Assembly: GCF_024199795.1 (NCBI RefSeq)
Contig: NZ_JANADK010000001.1
Location: forward strand, 9,228,001 to 9,292,000
Direction: 5' to 3'
Length of the DNA: 64,000 nucleotides
From: Bradyrhizobium sp. CCGB01
Lineage (GTDB): Bacteria; Pseudomonadota; Alphaproteobacteria; Rhizobiales; Xanthobacteraceae
The position numbers and the translations under genes are program-made. Shown here piece by piece: positions 54,286-63,682 of the stretch. The notes beneath the pieces were generated by a model. That model had not been told where the DNA came from, did not search any database, and saw only the letters and a program-made list of their open reading frames with translations. Each line of letters starts with the position of its first letter. Position 1 is the stretch's first letter.

Positions 54286-55004
54286 CAGACCTCCTCAAGC
54301 TCTCCGGCGTACACACCCATATCGGCCGCTACCACATCCTCCAGGGCATCGACCTCGCGGTCCCGCAGGGCCAGGTCACGATGCTGCTCGGCCGCAACGG
54401 CGCCGGCAAGACCACGACGCTGCGCACCATCATGGGCCTGTGGCAGGCCTCGAGTGGCGAGATCAGCCTCGCCGGCGAGCGCATCGAGAGCCGCGCCACG
54501 CCCGACATCGCCCGGCTCGGCGTCGGCTATGTGCCGGAAAGCATGGCGGTGTTCTCCGATCTCACGGTGAAGGAGAACCTGGTGCTGGCGGCGCGCGACG
54601 GGCCGCTCGACGACACCCAGCTCGACTGGATCTTCGGCTTCTTCCCGGCGCTGCGCCGGTTCTGGCTGTCGCGCGCGGGAAGCCTCTCGGGCGGGCAGAA
54701 GCAGATGTTGTCGATCGCGCGCGCCATCGTCGAACCGCGCAAGCTGTTGCTGATCGACGAGCCGACCAAGGGGCTGGCGCCCGCGATCGTGATGGCGCTG
54801 ATCGAGTGCCTGAAGGAGATCAAGCGCAAGGGCGCGACGATCCTGCTGGTCGAACAGAATTTCTTTGCCGCCCGTGAGCTCGGCGACAACGTGCTGGTCA
54901 TGGACAACGGCACCATCGTCCATCGCGGCGAGATGGCGGCGCTTGCCGCCGACGTGCCGCTGCAGGAGCGGCTGCTCGGCCTGAGCCTGGAGGCGCATCA
55001 GTGA
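54282..55004 (+). CDS. ABC importer ATP-binding protein (LivF type)
   Basis: 240 aa. It begins MTDLLKLSGVHTHIGRYHIL; Walker A GRNGAGKTT, the LivF phrase IARLGVGYVPESMAVFSDLT, signature LSGGQKQMLSIARAIV, Walker B LLLIDEPTKGLAP and switch region VEQNFFAARELGD. The start overlaps the LivG gene by 4 bp and the end overlaps the next start as GTGA. It is the second ATPase of the importer. Confidence 0.95.
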   Translation: MTDLLKLSGVHTHIGRYHILQGIDLAVPQGQVTMLLGRNGAGKTTTLRTIMGLWQASSGEISLAGERIESRATPDIARLGVGYVPESMAVFSDLTVKENLVLAARDGPLDDTQLDWIFGFFPALRRFWLSRAGSLSGGQKQMLSIARAIVEPRKLLLIDEPTKGLAPAIVMALIECLKEIKRKGATILLVEQNFFAARELGDNVLVMDNGTIVHRGEMAALAADVPLQERLLGLSLEAHQ

Positions 55005-56011
55005 CTGAAATCGCCGCAACCGATCCGCTGCCGAAGCCGAAGCGCGACATCGCGCCGATCCTGCTGCCGATCGCAGTCGCGCTTCTCATGATCCCGCTGA
55101 TCGGATCGACCAGCTCCTGGCTGACGCTGACCGCTGCGAGCCTCGCGATGGGCATGATGATCTTCATCATGGCCTCCGGCCTGACGCTGGTGTTCGGCTT
55201 GATGGATGTGCTCAATTTCGGCCACGGCGCCTTCATCGCGGTCGGCGCCTATGTCGCAACGCTGGTGCTGGCGCCGTTCGCGGCTTCCATGCAGGCGGAT
55301 TCGCTCTGGATCAACCTTGCGGTGCTGGCGCCGGCGGCGCTGCTGTCGATGGCGGTATCAGGCGCGCTCGGCCTGGTCGTCGAGCGCGTGCTGATCCTGC
55401 CCGTCTACGGCCAGCATCTGAAGCAGATCCTGATGACGACCGGCGGCCTGATCGTCGCCGAGCAAACGCTCTATGCGCTGTGGGGGCCGCAGATCATCCC
55501 GATGCCGCTGCCGACATCGCTACGCGGCTCCTTCATCCTCGGCGACGTCGCGATTGCCAAATACCGCGTGCTGGCGATGCTGATCGGCCTTGCGGTCTTC
55601 ATCGCGATCCAGCTCGTGCTCAACCGCACCAAGCTTGGCCTGCTGATCCGCGCCGGCGTCGAGAACCGCGAGATGGTCGAGGCGCTCGGCTACCGCATCC
55701 GCCGGCTTTTCCTCGGCGTGTTCATGACGGGCTCGGCGCTCGCCGGCCTCGGCGGCGTGATGTGGGCGCTCTATCGCGAGCAGGTCCATGCCTCCATGAG
55801 CGACGATCTCACCGTCCTGATTTTCATCGTCGTGATCATCGGCGGCCTCGGCTCGATCGGAGGCTGCTTCATCGGCGCCATCCTGGTCGCGATGGTCGCC
55901 AATTACGGCGGCTTCCTGGTACCGAAGCTCGCCCTCGTCTCCAACATCCTGCTGATGGTCGCCATTCTGATGTGGCGACCGCGCGGCCTCTATGCGGTGA
56001 CCAGCCGATGA
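55001..56011 (+). CDS. ABC importer permease (LivH type)
   Basis: 336 aa from a GTG that overlaps the LivF stop. A cytoplasmic start of about 18 residues precedes eight or so TM helices. The LivH signatures FGLMDVLNFGHGAFIAVGAY and RAGVENREMVEALGYRIRRL are present, with IVVIIGGLGSIGGCFIGAIL near the end. It forms the channel with the following LivM-type protein. Ends with an ATGA overlap. Confidence 0.94.
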   Translation: MTEIAATDPLPKPKRDIAPILLPIAVALLMIPLIGSTSSWLTLTAASLAMGMMIFIMASGLTLVFGLMDVLNFGHGAFIAVGAYVATLVLAPFAASMQADSLWINLAVLAPAALLSMAVSGALGLVVERVLILPVYGQHLKQILMTTGGLIVAEQTLYALWGPQIIPMPLPTSLRGSFILGDVAIAKYRVLAMLIGLAVFIAIQLVLNRTKLGLLIRAGVENREMVEALGYRIRRLFLGVFMTGSALAGLGGVMWALYREQVHASMSDDLTVLIFIVVIIGGLGSIGGCFIGAILVAMVANYGGFLVPKLALVSNILLMVAILMWRPRGLYAVTSR

Positions 56012-57093
56012 TGATCCTGTCAGGCGATCCGCCGCGCAGCCGCGTGCTCACGCTCGTTCTCGTCGTCATCATCCTCGCGCTGGCGGCGACGCCGTTCCTG
56101 TTCCCCGGCGCCAAGGCGCTGAACGTCGCGGCCAAGATCTGCGTCTTCGCCGCGCTGGTGGCGTCCTACGACCTCCTGCTCGGCTATACCGGCTCGGTGT
56201 CGTTCGCCCACACCATGTTCTACGGCATCGGCAGCTACGCGATCGCGATCGCGCTGTACGGGATGGGGCCGAACTGGGCCGCGGTCGCAACCGGCATCGT
56301 CGTCGGCCTGCCGCTCGCGGCGCTGCTCGCGCTCGCGATCGGCCTGTTCTCGCTGCGGGTCGCCGCGATCTTCTTTGCCATGATCACGCTCGCGGTCGCC
56401 TCCGCCTTCCAGGTGCTGGCCTCGCAGCTCTCCTGGCTGACCGGCGGCGAGGACGGGCGCAGCTTTCAGCTGCCCGAACTGCTTCGCCCCGGCACGGTGC
56501 TGATTTCCAAGAACCTGTTCGGCTTCGAGATCAACGGCCGCATCCTCACCTTCTACCTGGTGTTCGCCGTCTCGGCCCTGATGATCCTCGCTCTGTTGCG
56601 TGTCGTGAACTCGCCGTTCGGGCGCGTGCTCCAGGCGATCCGCGAGAACCGGTTTCGCGCCGAGGCGCTCGGCTTCCGCACCGTTTTCCACCTGACCTAC
56701 GCCAACTGCCTCGCCGCGCTGGTCGCCGCCAGCGCCGGCATCTTGAACGCGTTGTGGCTGCGCTATGCCGGCCCCGACACCTCGCTCAGCTTCTCGATCA
56801 TGCTCGACATCCTCCTGATGGTCGTGATCGGCGGCATGGGCACGATCTACGGCGCGATCATCGGCGCCACCATCTTCATCCTCGCCCAGAACTATTTGCA
56901 ATCGCTGATGGGCGTCGCCTCCAAGGCGGCGAGCGAAGCCGGCCTGCCGCTGCTGCCGGGGCTGCTGCATCCCGATCGCTGGCTGCTGTGGCTCGGGCTG
57001 CTGTTCATCGCCAGCGTCTACTTCTTCCCGACCGGCGTGGTCGGCCGGCTGCGCAATGTCGGCAGCGGCAAGAGTGCGGGCGCCTCGCATTAG
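56008..57093 (+). CDS. ABC importer permease (LivM type)
   Basis: 361 aa from the ATG at 56008, overlapping the LivH stop by 4 bp. About ten TM helices; DLLLGYTGSVSFAHTMFYGI and AIRENRFRAEALGFRT are LivM signatures, and VVIGGMGTIYGAIIGATIFI marks the last core helices. It ends LRNVGSGKSAGASH. It is the last gene of the operon; a GC-rich hairpin follows 18 bp downstream. Confidence 0.94.
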   Translation: MMILSGDPPRSRVLTLVLVVIILALAATPFLFPGAKALNVAAKICVFAALVASYDLLLGYTGSVSFAHTMFYGIGSYAIAIALYGMGPNWAAVATGIVVGLPLAALLALAIGLFSLRVAAIFFAMITLAVASAFQVLASQLSWLTGGEDGRSFQLPELLRPGTVLISKNLFGFEINGRILTFYLVFAVSALMILALLRVVNSPFGRVLQAIRENRFRAEALGFRTVFHLTYANCLAALVAASAGILNALWLRYAGPDTSLSFSIMLDILLMVVIGGMGTIYGAIIGATIFILAQNYLQSLMGVASKAASEAGLPLLPGLLHPDRWLLWLGLLFIASVYFFPTGVVGRLRNVGSGKSAGASH

Positions 57094-57111
57094 GCTGCGG
57101 TTAATGATGCA

Positions 57112-57129
57112 GCGCAGCGATTGCTGCGC
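57112..57129 (+). terminator. Candidate terminator after the importer operon
   Basis: GCGCAGC-GATT-GCTGCGC, a perfect 7-bp stem with a 4-nt loop, 18 bp beyond the last stop codon. No T-run follows. A separate perfect palindrome GCGCAGCTGCGC lies at 57173-57184. Confidence 0.4.
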
Positions 57130-57267
57130 CCGTCATGCAACCGCGAAGTGATTCACGCCTGGATGCACGCTGGCGCAGCTGCGCAACCGGATTAATGCTT
57201 AGGTAACTGGCTTTCCTAAGGTTTGCGCCATTTGTGCGGTGTAATCCTGTTCCTCCAGGGAGGGGGA

Positions 57268-60200
57268 ATGGGCCAAGTCTTGTCAGGGGTCGCAGCCGGA
57301 ATGTCCTTAGCCGTGAAGAACGGCTGGGAGGCAACGATGCGGCGCGGACCGGTGCTGTGGCTGACCCTGTGCGGTGTGCTGCTGGTCGCGGGCATCTTCG
57401 CCGTGACCGCCATGGCCGTCGGCGAATTCCGCGAACGGACCCTGGCCAACCGCGAGCGCGAGCTGGAAAACACGGTGCAGCTGATCGCGCGGCACTTTGA
57501 CCAGCAGTTTGAAGATTCGGACGTCGTCGCTGCCGACCTGATCGGCCAGATGAATCTGCCGGAGATCACCTCACCCGCAATGTTCCGCGAGCGGATGTCC
57601 GGGCCTGCCGCAAACCAGATGCTGCGCGGCAAGATCAGCGCGGTATCCTACCTCGGCGACATCGTGATCTACGACGCGGAGGGCGAAATCGTCAATTGGT
57701 CCCGCGCCCAGCCGCTACCCAAGATCAACGTCGCCTCGCGCGCCTATTTCCAGACCTTCAAGTCGAACCCGCGATCCGAGCCGGTGCTGCTGGAATCCGT
57801 GCGCAGCTACCTCATCGACAAATGGACCACGGTCGTCGCGCGGCGGTTGAACATGCCGGACGGCACGTTCCTCGGCGTCATGGTGCGCCGGATCGATCCC
57901 GACAACTATCATCACTATTTCGCTTCCGTCGCGCTCGGCGAAGGCGCGGCCATCTCGCTGTTCGATCGCGAAGGCAAGATGCTGGCCCGGTACCCGCATG
58001 TCGAAGAGCTGATCGGCAGGAATTTCAAGGACGCCCCGCTGATGCGCAAGATGCTGGCCGAAGGTGGCCGGCACACGCTGCGGGTCAAGGGTCCGATCGA
58101 CGGCGAGGATCGCCTCGGGTCGGCGGCCTCGCTTTCGCATTTCCCCCTGGTCATCGTCGCGACCAACACCACGAGCGCCGCGTTGGCGGACTGGCGGCAG
58201 CAGACCGGCTTCATGGTCACCACGGCGACGCTTTCGGCCACCGTGATCGCGCTGATCCTCTTCCTGATCGTTCGCCAGATCAATCGTCAGAACCGCGAGT
58301 CGCAGGAGCGGCTGGAAGCGGAGCGGCGGCGGCTCGACACCGCTCTGAACAACATGTCGCAAGGGCTGATCCTGTACGACGCCGCCGGATACATCGTCAC
58401 CTGCAACCGCCGCTACGCCGACATGTTCGGCCTTTCCACTGATGTCATCAAGCCCGGCTGTCACATTCGCGATGCCATGAACCACCGCAAGGAGCGTGGC
58501 TCGTTCAGCGGCGACGTCGATGCGTTTTGCGCCAATGTGATGAGGGTCGTCGCCGAAGGCACGGTTTCCACCAGGATCCACGAGCTGCCCAACGGCCGCG
58601 CCTTCCAGGTCATCAACACCCCGCTCGTGCAGGGCGGATGGGTCGCCACGATCGAGGAGATCACCGAGCGGCGCGATCTGGAGCAGGAACGCGACCGCAA
58701 CTACATGTTCCTGCGCGAGATCATCGATCACATCCCCTCGCAGATCACGGTGAAGGACGCACAGACGCGGCAATATCTGCTGGTCAACCGGAGCGCCGAG
58801 GAGCAATTCGGCAAATCGGGTGAAGACATCGTCGGCAAGGCCCCCTTCGACATCTACCCGCATGACGTAGCCAGGCTCGTCACCGAGGACGACACCGCGG
58901 CGCTCCAGGCCCCAACGGGGATGTTCAAGGACGAGCATCCCTGGCCAAGCCAGACCAAGGGACTGCGCCATATCACTTCGACCCGGATCGGCATTCGCGA
59001 CAAGTCCGGCGAGCCGCGCTACCTCATCAGTGTCGTCGAGGATGTCACCGAGCGGCGGCGCGCCCATGAGAAGATCGCGCATATGGCGCATTACGATGCG
59101 CTGACCGACCTGCCGAACCGTACGCTGTTCCGCGAACAGATCGAACGCGAGCTGGCGAAGGTCGCCGATGGCTGCCAGTTCGCGCTGCTCTATATCGATG
59201 TCGACGAATTCAAGGGCATCAACGATTCGCTCGGCCATCACGTCGGCGACGAGCTGCTGAAGGCGATCGCGACCCGCCTCCGCGGCTGCCTCAAGCGCGG
59301 TGACCTGATCGCACGGCTCGGCGGCGACGAATTCGCGGTGATCCAGACCGGGATCCAGTCTTCTGCGGACGTGCTGTCATTCGTGACGCGGATCTACGAA
59401 GCGATCCGCCAGCCCTATCATTGCCTCGGCCACCAGCTCTCCACCGACGCCAGCATCGGCATCGCGCTGGCGCCGCAGGACGGCACCGACCTCGACCAGC
59501 TCATCAAGCACGCCGACCTTGCGATGTACGGCGCCAAGGCCGAGGGGCGCCGCACCCACCGCTTCTTCGAGCCGGAGATGGACGCGAGCGCCAAGGCGCG
59601 CCTGACCATGGAGCAGGATTTGCGCCAGGCGCTGGTGAATGGCGGCTTCGAGATCCACTACCAGCCGCTGGTCGACCTGCGCACCAACGGCGTGTCGGGC
59701 TGCGAGGCGCTGCTGCGCTGGCGGCATCCCGAACGCGGCTGGGTGTCGCCGGCGGAGTTCATCCCGGTCGCCGAGGATACCGGCCTGATCAACGAGCTCG
59801 GCGACTGGGTGCTGCGCATGGCCTGCAACGAGGCCGCGACCTGGCCGACGCATGTGCGGATCGCGGTCAACGTCTCGCCGGTGCAGCTCAAATGCGACAC
59901 GCTGGCGCTGCGGATTGCGGGCGCGCTCGCCGCTTCCGGACTCGACCCGCGCCGGCTCGAGCTCGAAATCACCGAGGCCGTGCTGATCCGCGACGACGAG
60001 GCCGCGCTCTCGATCCTGCACCAGCTCCGTTCCATCGGCGTGCGCATCGCGCTCGACGATTTCGGCACCGGCTATTCCTCGCTGAGCTATCTGAAGCGCT
60101 TCCCGTTCGACAAGATCAAGATCGACCGCTGCTTCGTCGCCGACATCGCGGAGACCAGCGGCGCGCCGGTGATCGTGCAGGCGGTGGTGAACATTGCCGC

Positions 60201-60378
60201 TGCCAGCAACATGACCACGGTCGCCGAGGGCGTCGAGACCGAGGCGCAGCGCGAGATGCTGCGCGCGCTCGGCTGCACGGAGATGCAGGGTTATCTTTTC
60301 AGCAAGCCGAAGCCGGCCGCCGAAGTGCGAAAGCTGTTCGGTCCGAACAATGCCGTGCCGGTGGCGGCGGTCGCCTGA
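57268..60378 (+). CDS. Membrane sensor PAS-GGDEF-EAL cyclic-di-GMP protein
   Basis: 1036 aa from the ATG at 57268, which has AGGGAGGGGGA directly upstream; an earlier in-frame ATG lacks an SD. TM1 at about 30-55 (VLWLTLCGVLLVAGIFAVTA), a large periplasmic dCache-like sensor to about 310, TM2 near 318-338, two PAS domains (about 355-465 and 490-610). GGDEF is intact near 685; the inhibitory RxxD is altered to KRGD. The EAL domain near 813 keeps EALLRW, AVNVSPVQL, LEITEAV, DDFGTGYSS, KIKIDRCF and VAEGVET. It may switch between making and breaking cyclic di-GMP. Confidence 0.94.
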   Translation: MGQVLSGVAAGMSLAVKNGWEATMRRGPVLWLTLCGVLLVAGIFAVTAMAVGEFRERTLANRERELENTVQLIARHFDQQFEDSDVVAADLIGQMNLPEITSPAMFRERMSGPAANQMLRGKISAVSYLGDIVIYDAEGEIVNWSRAQPLPKINVASRAYFQTFKSNPRSEPVLLESVRSYLIDKWTTVVARRLNMPDGTFLGVMVRRIDPDNYHHYFASVALGEGAAISLFDREGKMLARYPHVEELIGRNFKDAPLMRKMLAEGGRHTLRVKGPIDGEDRLGSAASLSHFPLVIVATNTTSAALADWRQQTGFMVTTATLSATVIALILFLIVRQINRQNRESQERLEAERRRLDTALNNMSQGLILYDAAGYIVTCNRRYADMFGLSTDVIKPGCHIRDAMNHRKERGSFSGDVDAFCANVMRVVAEGTVSTRIHELPNGRAFQVINTPLVQGGWVATIEEITERRDLEQERDRNYMFLREIIDHIPSQITVKDAQTRQYLLVNRSAEEQFGKSGEDIVGKAPFDIYPHDVARLVTEDDTAALQAPTGMFKDEHPWPSQTKGLRHITSTRIGIRDKSGEPRYLISVVEDVTERRRAHEKIAHMAHYDALTDLPNRTLFREQIERELAKVADGCQFALLYIDVDEFKGINDSLGHHVGDELLKAIATRLRGCLKRGDLIARLGGDEFAVIQTGIQSSADVLSFVTRIYEAIRQPYHCLGHQLSTDASIGIALAPQDGTDLDQLIKHADLAMYGAKAEGRRTHRFFEPEMDASAKARLTMEQDLRQALVNGGFEIHYQPLVDLRTNGVSGCEALLRWRHPERGWVSPAEFIPVAEDTGLINELGDWVLRMACNEAATWPTHVRIAVNVSPVQLKCDTLALRIAGALAASGLDPRRLELEITEAVLIRDDEAALSILHQLRSIGVRIALDDFGTGYSSLSYLKRFPFDKIKIDRCFVADIAETSGAPVIVQAVVNIAAASNMTTVAEGVETEAQREMLRALGCTEMQGYLFSKPKPAAEVRKLFGPNNAVPVAAVA

Positions 60379-60379
60379 A

Positions 60380-61429
60380 ATGGCCAGGCCGAGGAAAGCG
60401 TCCACTAAAGCCGTCGACGTCGCGGATTCCTATGCCGTGCGGCTGATGCAGCATCTGGTGGTGCCGACCTTCGTGATCGACCCGAAGCGCCGCGTCGTGA
60501 TCTGGAACAGGGCCTGCGAGCGGCTGACCGGCCTCGCCGCCTCGGAGGTGATCGGCACGACGAAACACTGGCAGGCCTTCTACGAGACCAGGCGCCCGTG
60601 CCTCGCCGACCTGGTCGCGCTCGACCGTCCCGAGCAGCTGCCGGAATTTTATTCGGAATATGCCGCGCGCGGCCACAACGGGCTCGGCTTTTCCGCGGAG
60701 AACTGGTGCGTGATGCCCAAGCTCGGCAGCCAGCTCTATCTCGCGATCGACGCCGGCCCGATCCACGACGAGGCCGGCCATCTGATCGCCGTGGTGGAGA
60801 CGCTGCGCGACCTCACCGACCAGAAGCGCGCCGAGACCGCGCTCAAGGAGCTCGCGACCAAGGACGGGCTGACCGGCCTGTCGAACCGCCGCGCCTTCGA
60901 CCAGATGCTGATGACGGAATGGGCCCGCGCGCAGCGGACGCAGAAGCCGATGGCGCTGCTGTTCGTCGACGTCGATCATTTCAAGCTGTTCAACGACCGC
61001 CACGGCCACCAGAGCGGCGACGAATGTCTGCGCGCGGTCGCGGATGTCGTCAGCCGGCATGCCACCCGTCCGCTCGACCTCGCCAGCCGTTATGGCGGGG
61101 AGGAGTTCGCGTTGATCCTGCCGGACATGGATTGCGATCCCGCCTGCGTCATCGCCGAGGAGATCCGCCGTGCCGTCATGGCCTTGCGGATCGCCCATGG
61201 CGCCATTGGAGCCGGCGACCACCTCACCCTCAGCGTCGGCGTCGCCAGCCATATTCCCGGCGAAGCCGATGGCGGCCCCGACCGGCTGTTGGGTGCGGCC
61301 GACGAGGCGCTCTATGCGGCCAAACGGCTCGGCCGCAACCGCGTCATCTGCGCCGAACGCGTGCTTGCCGAATTCGCCTGTCACGGCCGGGAGCCGGTTC
61401 CTGGCCGCGCCGCCCGCAAATCGGCCTAA
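60380..61429 (+). CDS. PAS-GGEEF diguanylate cyclase
   Basis: 349 aa, starting 1 bp after the stop of the previous gene, so co-transcribed. A PAS domain (about 18-145: [39 protein letters not shown]) leads to a GGDEF domain with GGEEF at 239 and an intact inhibitory site RPLD at 230-233. It should make cyclic di-GMP under product control. Soluble, no TM helix. It probably works with the bifunctional sensor encoded before it. Confidence 0.93.
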   Translation: MARPRKASTKAVDVADSYAVRLMQHLVVPTFVIDPKRRVVIWNRACERLTGLAASEVIGTTKHWQAFYETRRPCLADLVALDRPEQLPEFYSEYAARGHNGLGFSAENWCVMPKLGSQLYLAIDAGPIHDEAGHLIAVVETLRDLTDQKRAETALKELATKDGLTGLSNRRAFDQMLMTEWARAQRTQKPMALLFVDVDHFKLFNDRHGHQSGDECLRAVADVVSRHATRPLDLASRYGGEEFALILPDMDCDPACVIAEEIRRAVMALRIAHGAIGAGDHLTLSVGVASHIPGEADGGPDRLLGAADEALYAAKRLGRNRVICAERVLAEFACHGREPVPGRAARKSA

Positions 61430-61449
61430 AATCTCCCGGCGAGAAGCGG

Positions 61450-61478
61450 TTGCCCGCCCCCCGCCAATCGGCTAAATG
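61450..61478 (+). promoter_or_regulatory. Possible sigma-70-type promoter of the tRNA gene
   Basis: TTGCCC at 61450-61455 and TAAATG at 61473-61478, spaced 17 bp, ending 10 bp before the tRNA. Both boxes are weak matches. Confidence 0.35.
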
Positions 61479-61488
61479 AGGCCTCGTT

Positions 61489-61565
61489 GCACCCGTAGCT
61501 CAGCTGGATAGAGCGTTGCCCTCCGAAGGCAAAGGTCACACGTTCGAATCGTGTCGGGTGCGCCA
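61489..61565 (+). tRNA. tRNA-Arg (anticodon CCG)
   Basis: 77 nt including encoded CCA. Acceptor GCACCCG pairs with CGGGTGC; D-arm GCTCAGCTGGATAGAGC; anticodon stem TTGCC/GGCAA with loop CTCCGAA, giving CCG; variable AGGTC; T-arm ACACG-TTCGAAT-CGTGT. All arms pair without mismatch. It reads the CGG codon, frequent in this genome. Confidence 0.97.
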
Positions 61566-61582
61566 CTTCGTGGCGCGGTTTT
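61560..61582 (+). terminator. Intrinsic terminator overlapping the tRNA 3' end
   Basis: GCGCCAC (61560-61566)-TTC-GTGGCGC (61570-61576), then GG and a four-T run. The left arm contains the last bases and the CCA of tRNA-Arg, so the hairpin and the mature acceptor stem are mutually exclusive. Confidence 0.65.
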
Positions 61583-61672
61583 CCCAATCGGCTTTCTTCT
61601 CGTCGCCCGACCGCTAGCGGTCAATGCTTCACGGCTCCAATGCGCAGCGTCTGCTCTGCCCAGAGCACCCGC

Positions 61673-61882
61673 TCACGTCAGCATCGAGATGATCGCCTGG
61701 ACCTGATCGGACGCCGACGTCACCAGTCCGTCATACGACGTGTGCCCCTGCGCGGCAGCCTTCAAAATGCATTCGGCAACGGCGGCTTTCAGACCGAACA
61801 CCGACTGATGGGCCGGCACGCTCGCCATCACGGTCTCGAGTGCCTGACGCATGGTCTGAATGAGCTCGGAGCTGTATTGCAT
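61673..61882 (-). CDS. Small protein of unknown function
   Basis: 69 aa, MQYSSELIQTMRQALETVMA at the start and DQVQAIISMLT at the end. It is helical and soluble, with no TM segment. The ATG has GGAGAGGACA upstream. A middle ECILKAAAQGHTSYDGLVTSA recalls short stress-related rhizobial proteins, but no family can be named. It reads toward the tRNA gene. Confidence 0.6.
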   Translation of the reverse strand: MQYSSELIQTMRQALETVMASVPAHQSVFGLKAAVAECILKAAAQGHTSYDGLVTSASDQVQAIISMLT

Positions 61883-61976
61883 GGGCTGTCCTCTCCACGC
61901 CCATATAGGATCGCGTGCCTAGGCCTGCCACTCACAAGCCTGAGACTGCTCTTTGATGAACCTTCGACTGAACGCC

Positions 61977-62420
61977 TCAATTCAATCGCCAGATGGCCGC
62001 ATTGAGTACGCCGGCAAACGCGACCCAGGCTGCGTAAGGTACGAACAATGCGGCTGCCAACCTGTCCCGTGATGTCTCGAGACTGATGTAAGTCACGATC
62101 GCGACGAACAGGCCAATGAGGATGACGAGCGCGGCTCCGATCTGATGCATCGTGAACATCACCGGAGACCAGATGAAATTGAGAGCCAGCTGCGCGACCC
62201 AGACCTGCATCGCTTTACCCGATGGCTCACGGCGAAAGGTCCGCCAGCCGGCGACAGCGATCAGGATATAAAGGATCGTCCAGGCCACCGGAAACGCCCA
62301 GTTCGGCGGCACGAAACCCGGTTTGGCAAGGCCCGCATACCAGTCTCCGGGAAGATTGGTCGCACCGATCAGCCAGCCGATGCCGACCACGGCGACGACG
62401 AAGAACGACAACTGAAGCAT
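61977..62420 (-). CDS. TspO/MBR-family tryptophan-rich sensory protein
   Basis: 147 aa with five TM helices. Family marks: WYAGLAKPGFVPPNWAFPVA, WTILYILIAVAGW, VAQLALNFIWSPVMFTMHQI and PYAAWVAFAGVLNAAIWRLN, with the many tryptophans and the ALNFIWSP stretch that line the porphyrin/cholesterol pocket. It sits in the membrane and in Rhodobacter modulates pigment and tetrapyrrole genes. In this organism the role is unknown. Divergent from dinB by 43 bp. Confidence 0.93.
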   Translation of the reverse strand: MLQLSFFVVAVVGIGWLIGATNLPGDWYAGLAKPGFVPPNWAFPVAWTILYILIAVAGWRTFRREPSGKAMQVWVAQLALNFIWSPVMFTMHQIGAALVILIGLFVAIVTYISLETSRDRLAAALFVPYAAWVAFAGVLNAAIWRLN

Positions 62421-62463
62421 CCATCTCCTCGCGCTTCCCCCTGCCCGATTGTATCATCCTTCC

Positions 62464-63564
62464 ATGAGCGAATCCGACACGGTGACGGGCGACGCCTCGC
62501 CCGTCCGCAAGATCATCCATATCGACATGGATGCCTTCTATGCGTCCGTGGAACAGCGCGACAATCCGGACCTGCGCGGCAAGCCGGTCGCCGTCGGAGG
62601 CTCCGCGGAGCGCGGCGTTGTCGCGGCCGCCAGTTACGAGGCCCGCAAGTTCGGCGTTCGCTCCGCCATGCCATCGGTGACCGCGAAGCGGCAATGTCCC
62701 GATCTCATCTTCGTCAAGCCGCGCTTCGAGGTCTACAAGGCGATCTCCCGGCAGATCCGCGACATCTTTGCCGAGCACACGCCCATCATCGAGCCGCTGT
62801 CGCTCGACGAGGCCTATCTCGACGTGACCGAAAACCTGCAAGGCATTCCGCTGGCGCGGGACGTCGCACTTCGGATCCGCGAGAAGATCAAGGCCGAGAC
62901 GGGTCTCAACGCCTCGGCGGGCATTTCCTACAACAAGTTTCTGGCCAAACTCGCCTCCGATCATCGCAAGCCGAACGGCCAGTTCGTGATCTCGCCGGAG
63001 ATGGGACCCGCCTTCGTCGAGACGCTGCCCGTCGGCAAGTTCCACGGGATCGGCCCGGCAACGAGTGCGAAGATGAACGCGCTCGGCCTGTTTACCGGGC
63101 TCGACATCCGTAACCAGACGCTTGAATTCATGAATGCGAACTTCGGCAAGTCGGGCGCCTATTACTACTGGATCTCGCGAGGTGTCGACGAACGGCCGGT
63201 CCGGGCCAACCGGATCCGCAAATCGATCGGCGCGGAGACCACGTTCTCGACCGATCTCAGTGAATTCGACGTGCTGGTCGCCGAGCTAAAACCTCTCGTC
63301 GACAAGGTCTGGCGCCATTGCGAGGCGACCGGCAACCGGGGGCGCACCGTCACCCTCAAGATCAAGTTTGCCGACTTCGAGATCATCACACGCAGCAGGT
63401 CCGTCACAGCGCCGGTTGCAGGCCGGGACGAACTGGAGCGTTTGGCCTGCGGGCTGCTCGAAGTCGAGATGCCGCTGCCCAAGCGCGTCAGACTGCTCGG
63501 GGTATCGTTGGCCGCCCTCCAGATCGGCGACGATGCGGAGCCGCAGTTGACGTTCGGCATTTGA
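62464..63564 (+). CDS. dinB: DNA polymerase IV (Y-family)
   Basis: 366 aa from the ATG at 62464. Error-prone lesion-bypass polymerase. Metal-binding residues: Asp21 in IIHIDMDAFYASVE and the Asp-Glu pair in SLDEAYLDVTE. The steric/fidelity region VAAASYEARKFGVRSAMP and HhH part FHGIGPATSAKMNALGLFTG follow. It ends QLTFGI, resembling the beta-clamp binding peptide QLxLGL of E. coli. Codon bias is a little weaker than in the core genes before 61 kb. No lexA-like box could be identified upstream. Confidence 0.96.
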   Translation: MSESDTVTGDASPVRKIIHIDMDAFYASVEQRDNPDLRGKPVAVGGSAERGVVAAASYEARKFGVRSAMPSVTAKRQCPDLIFVKPRFEVYKAISRQIRDIFAEHTPIIEPLSLDEAYLDVTENLQGIPLARDVALRIREKIKAETGLNASAGISYNKFLAKLASDHRKPNGQFVISPEMGPAFVETLPVGKFHGIGPATSAKMNALGLFTGLDIRNQTLEFMNANFGKSGAYYYWISRGVDERPVRANRIRKSIGAETTFSTDLSEFDVLVAELKPLVDKVWRHCEATGNRGRTVTLKIKFADFEIITRSRSVTAPVAGRDELERLACGLLEVEMPLPKRVRLLGVSLAALQIGDDAEPQLTFGI

Positions 63565-63682
63565 ACCGGACCGGAGGCCTTCGAACGCGGCCTCTCGCTC
63601 CGCGGCGCAGCTCCAGACCCGTCGTAGACGGTGGCGGGATTTTCACGCCCGCCACCGATGAAAATCGATCCGCCCGGACCAA

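Noticed and set aside
57171..57186. Sigma-54-like sequence TGGCGCAGCTGCGCAA before the sensor GGDEF-EAL gene
   Set aside because: The spacing between GG and GC is 9 bp, one short; the match comes from a GCGCAGCTGCGC palindrome.
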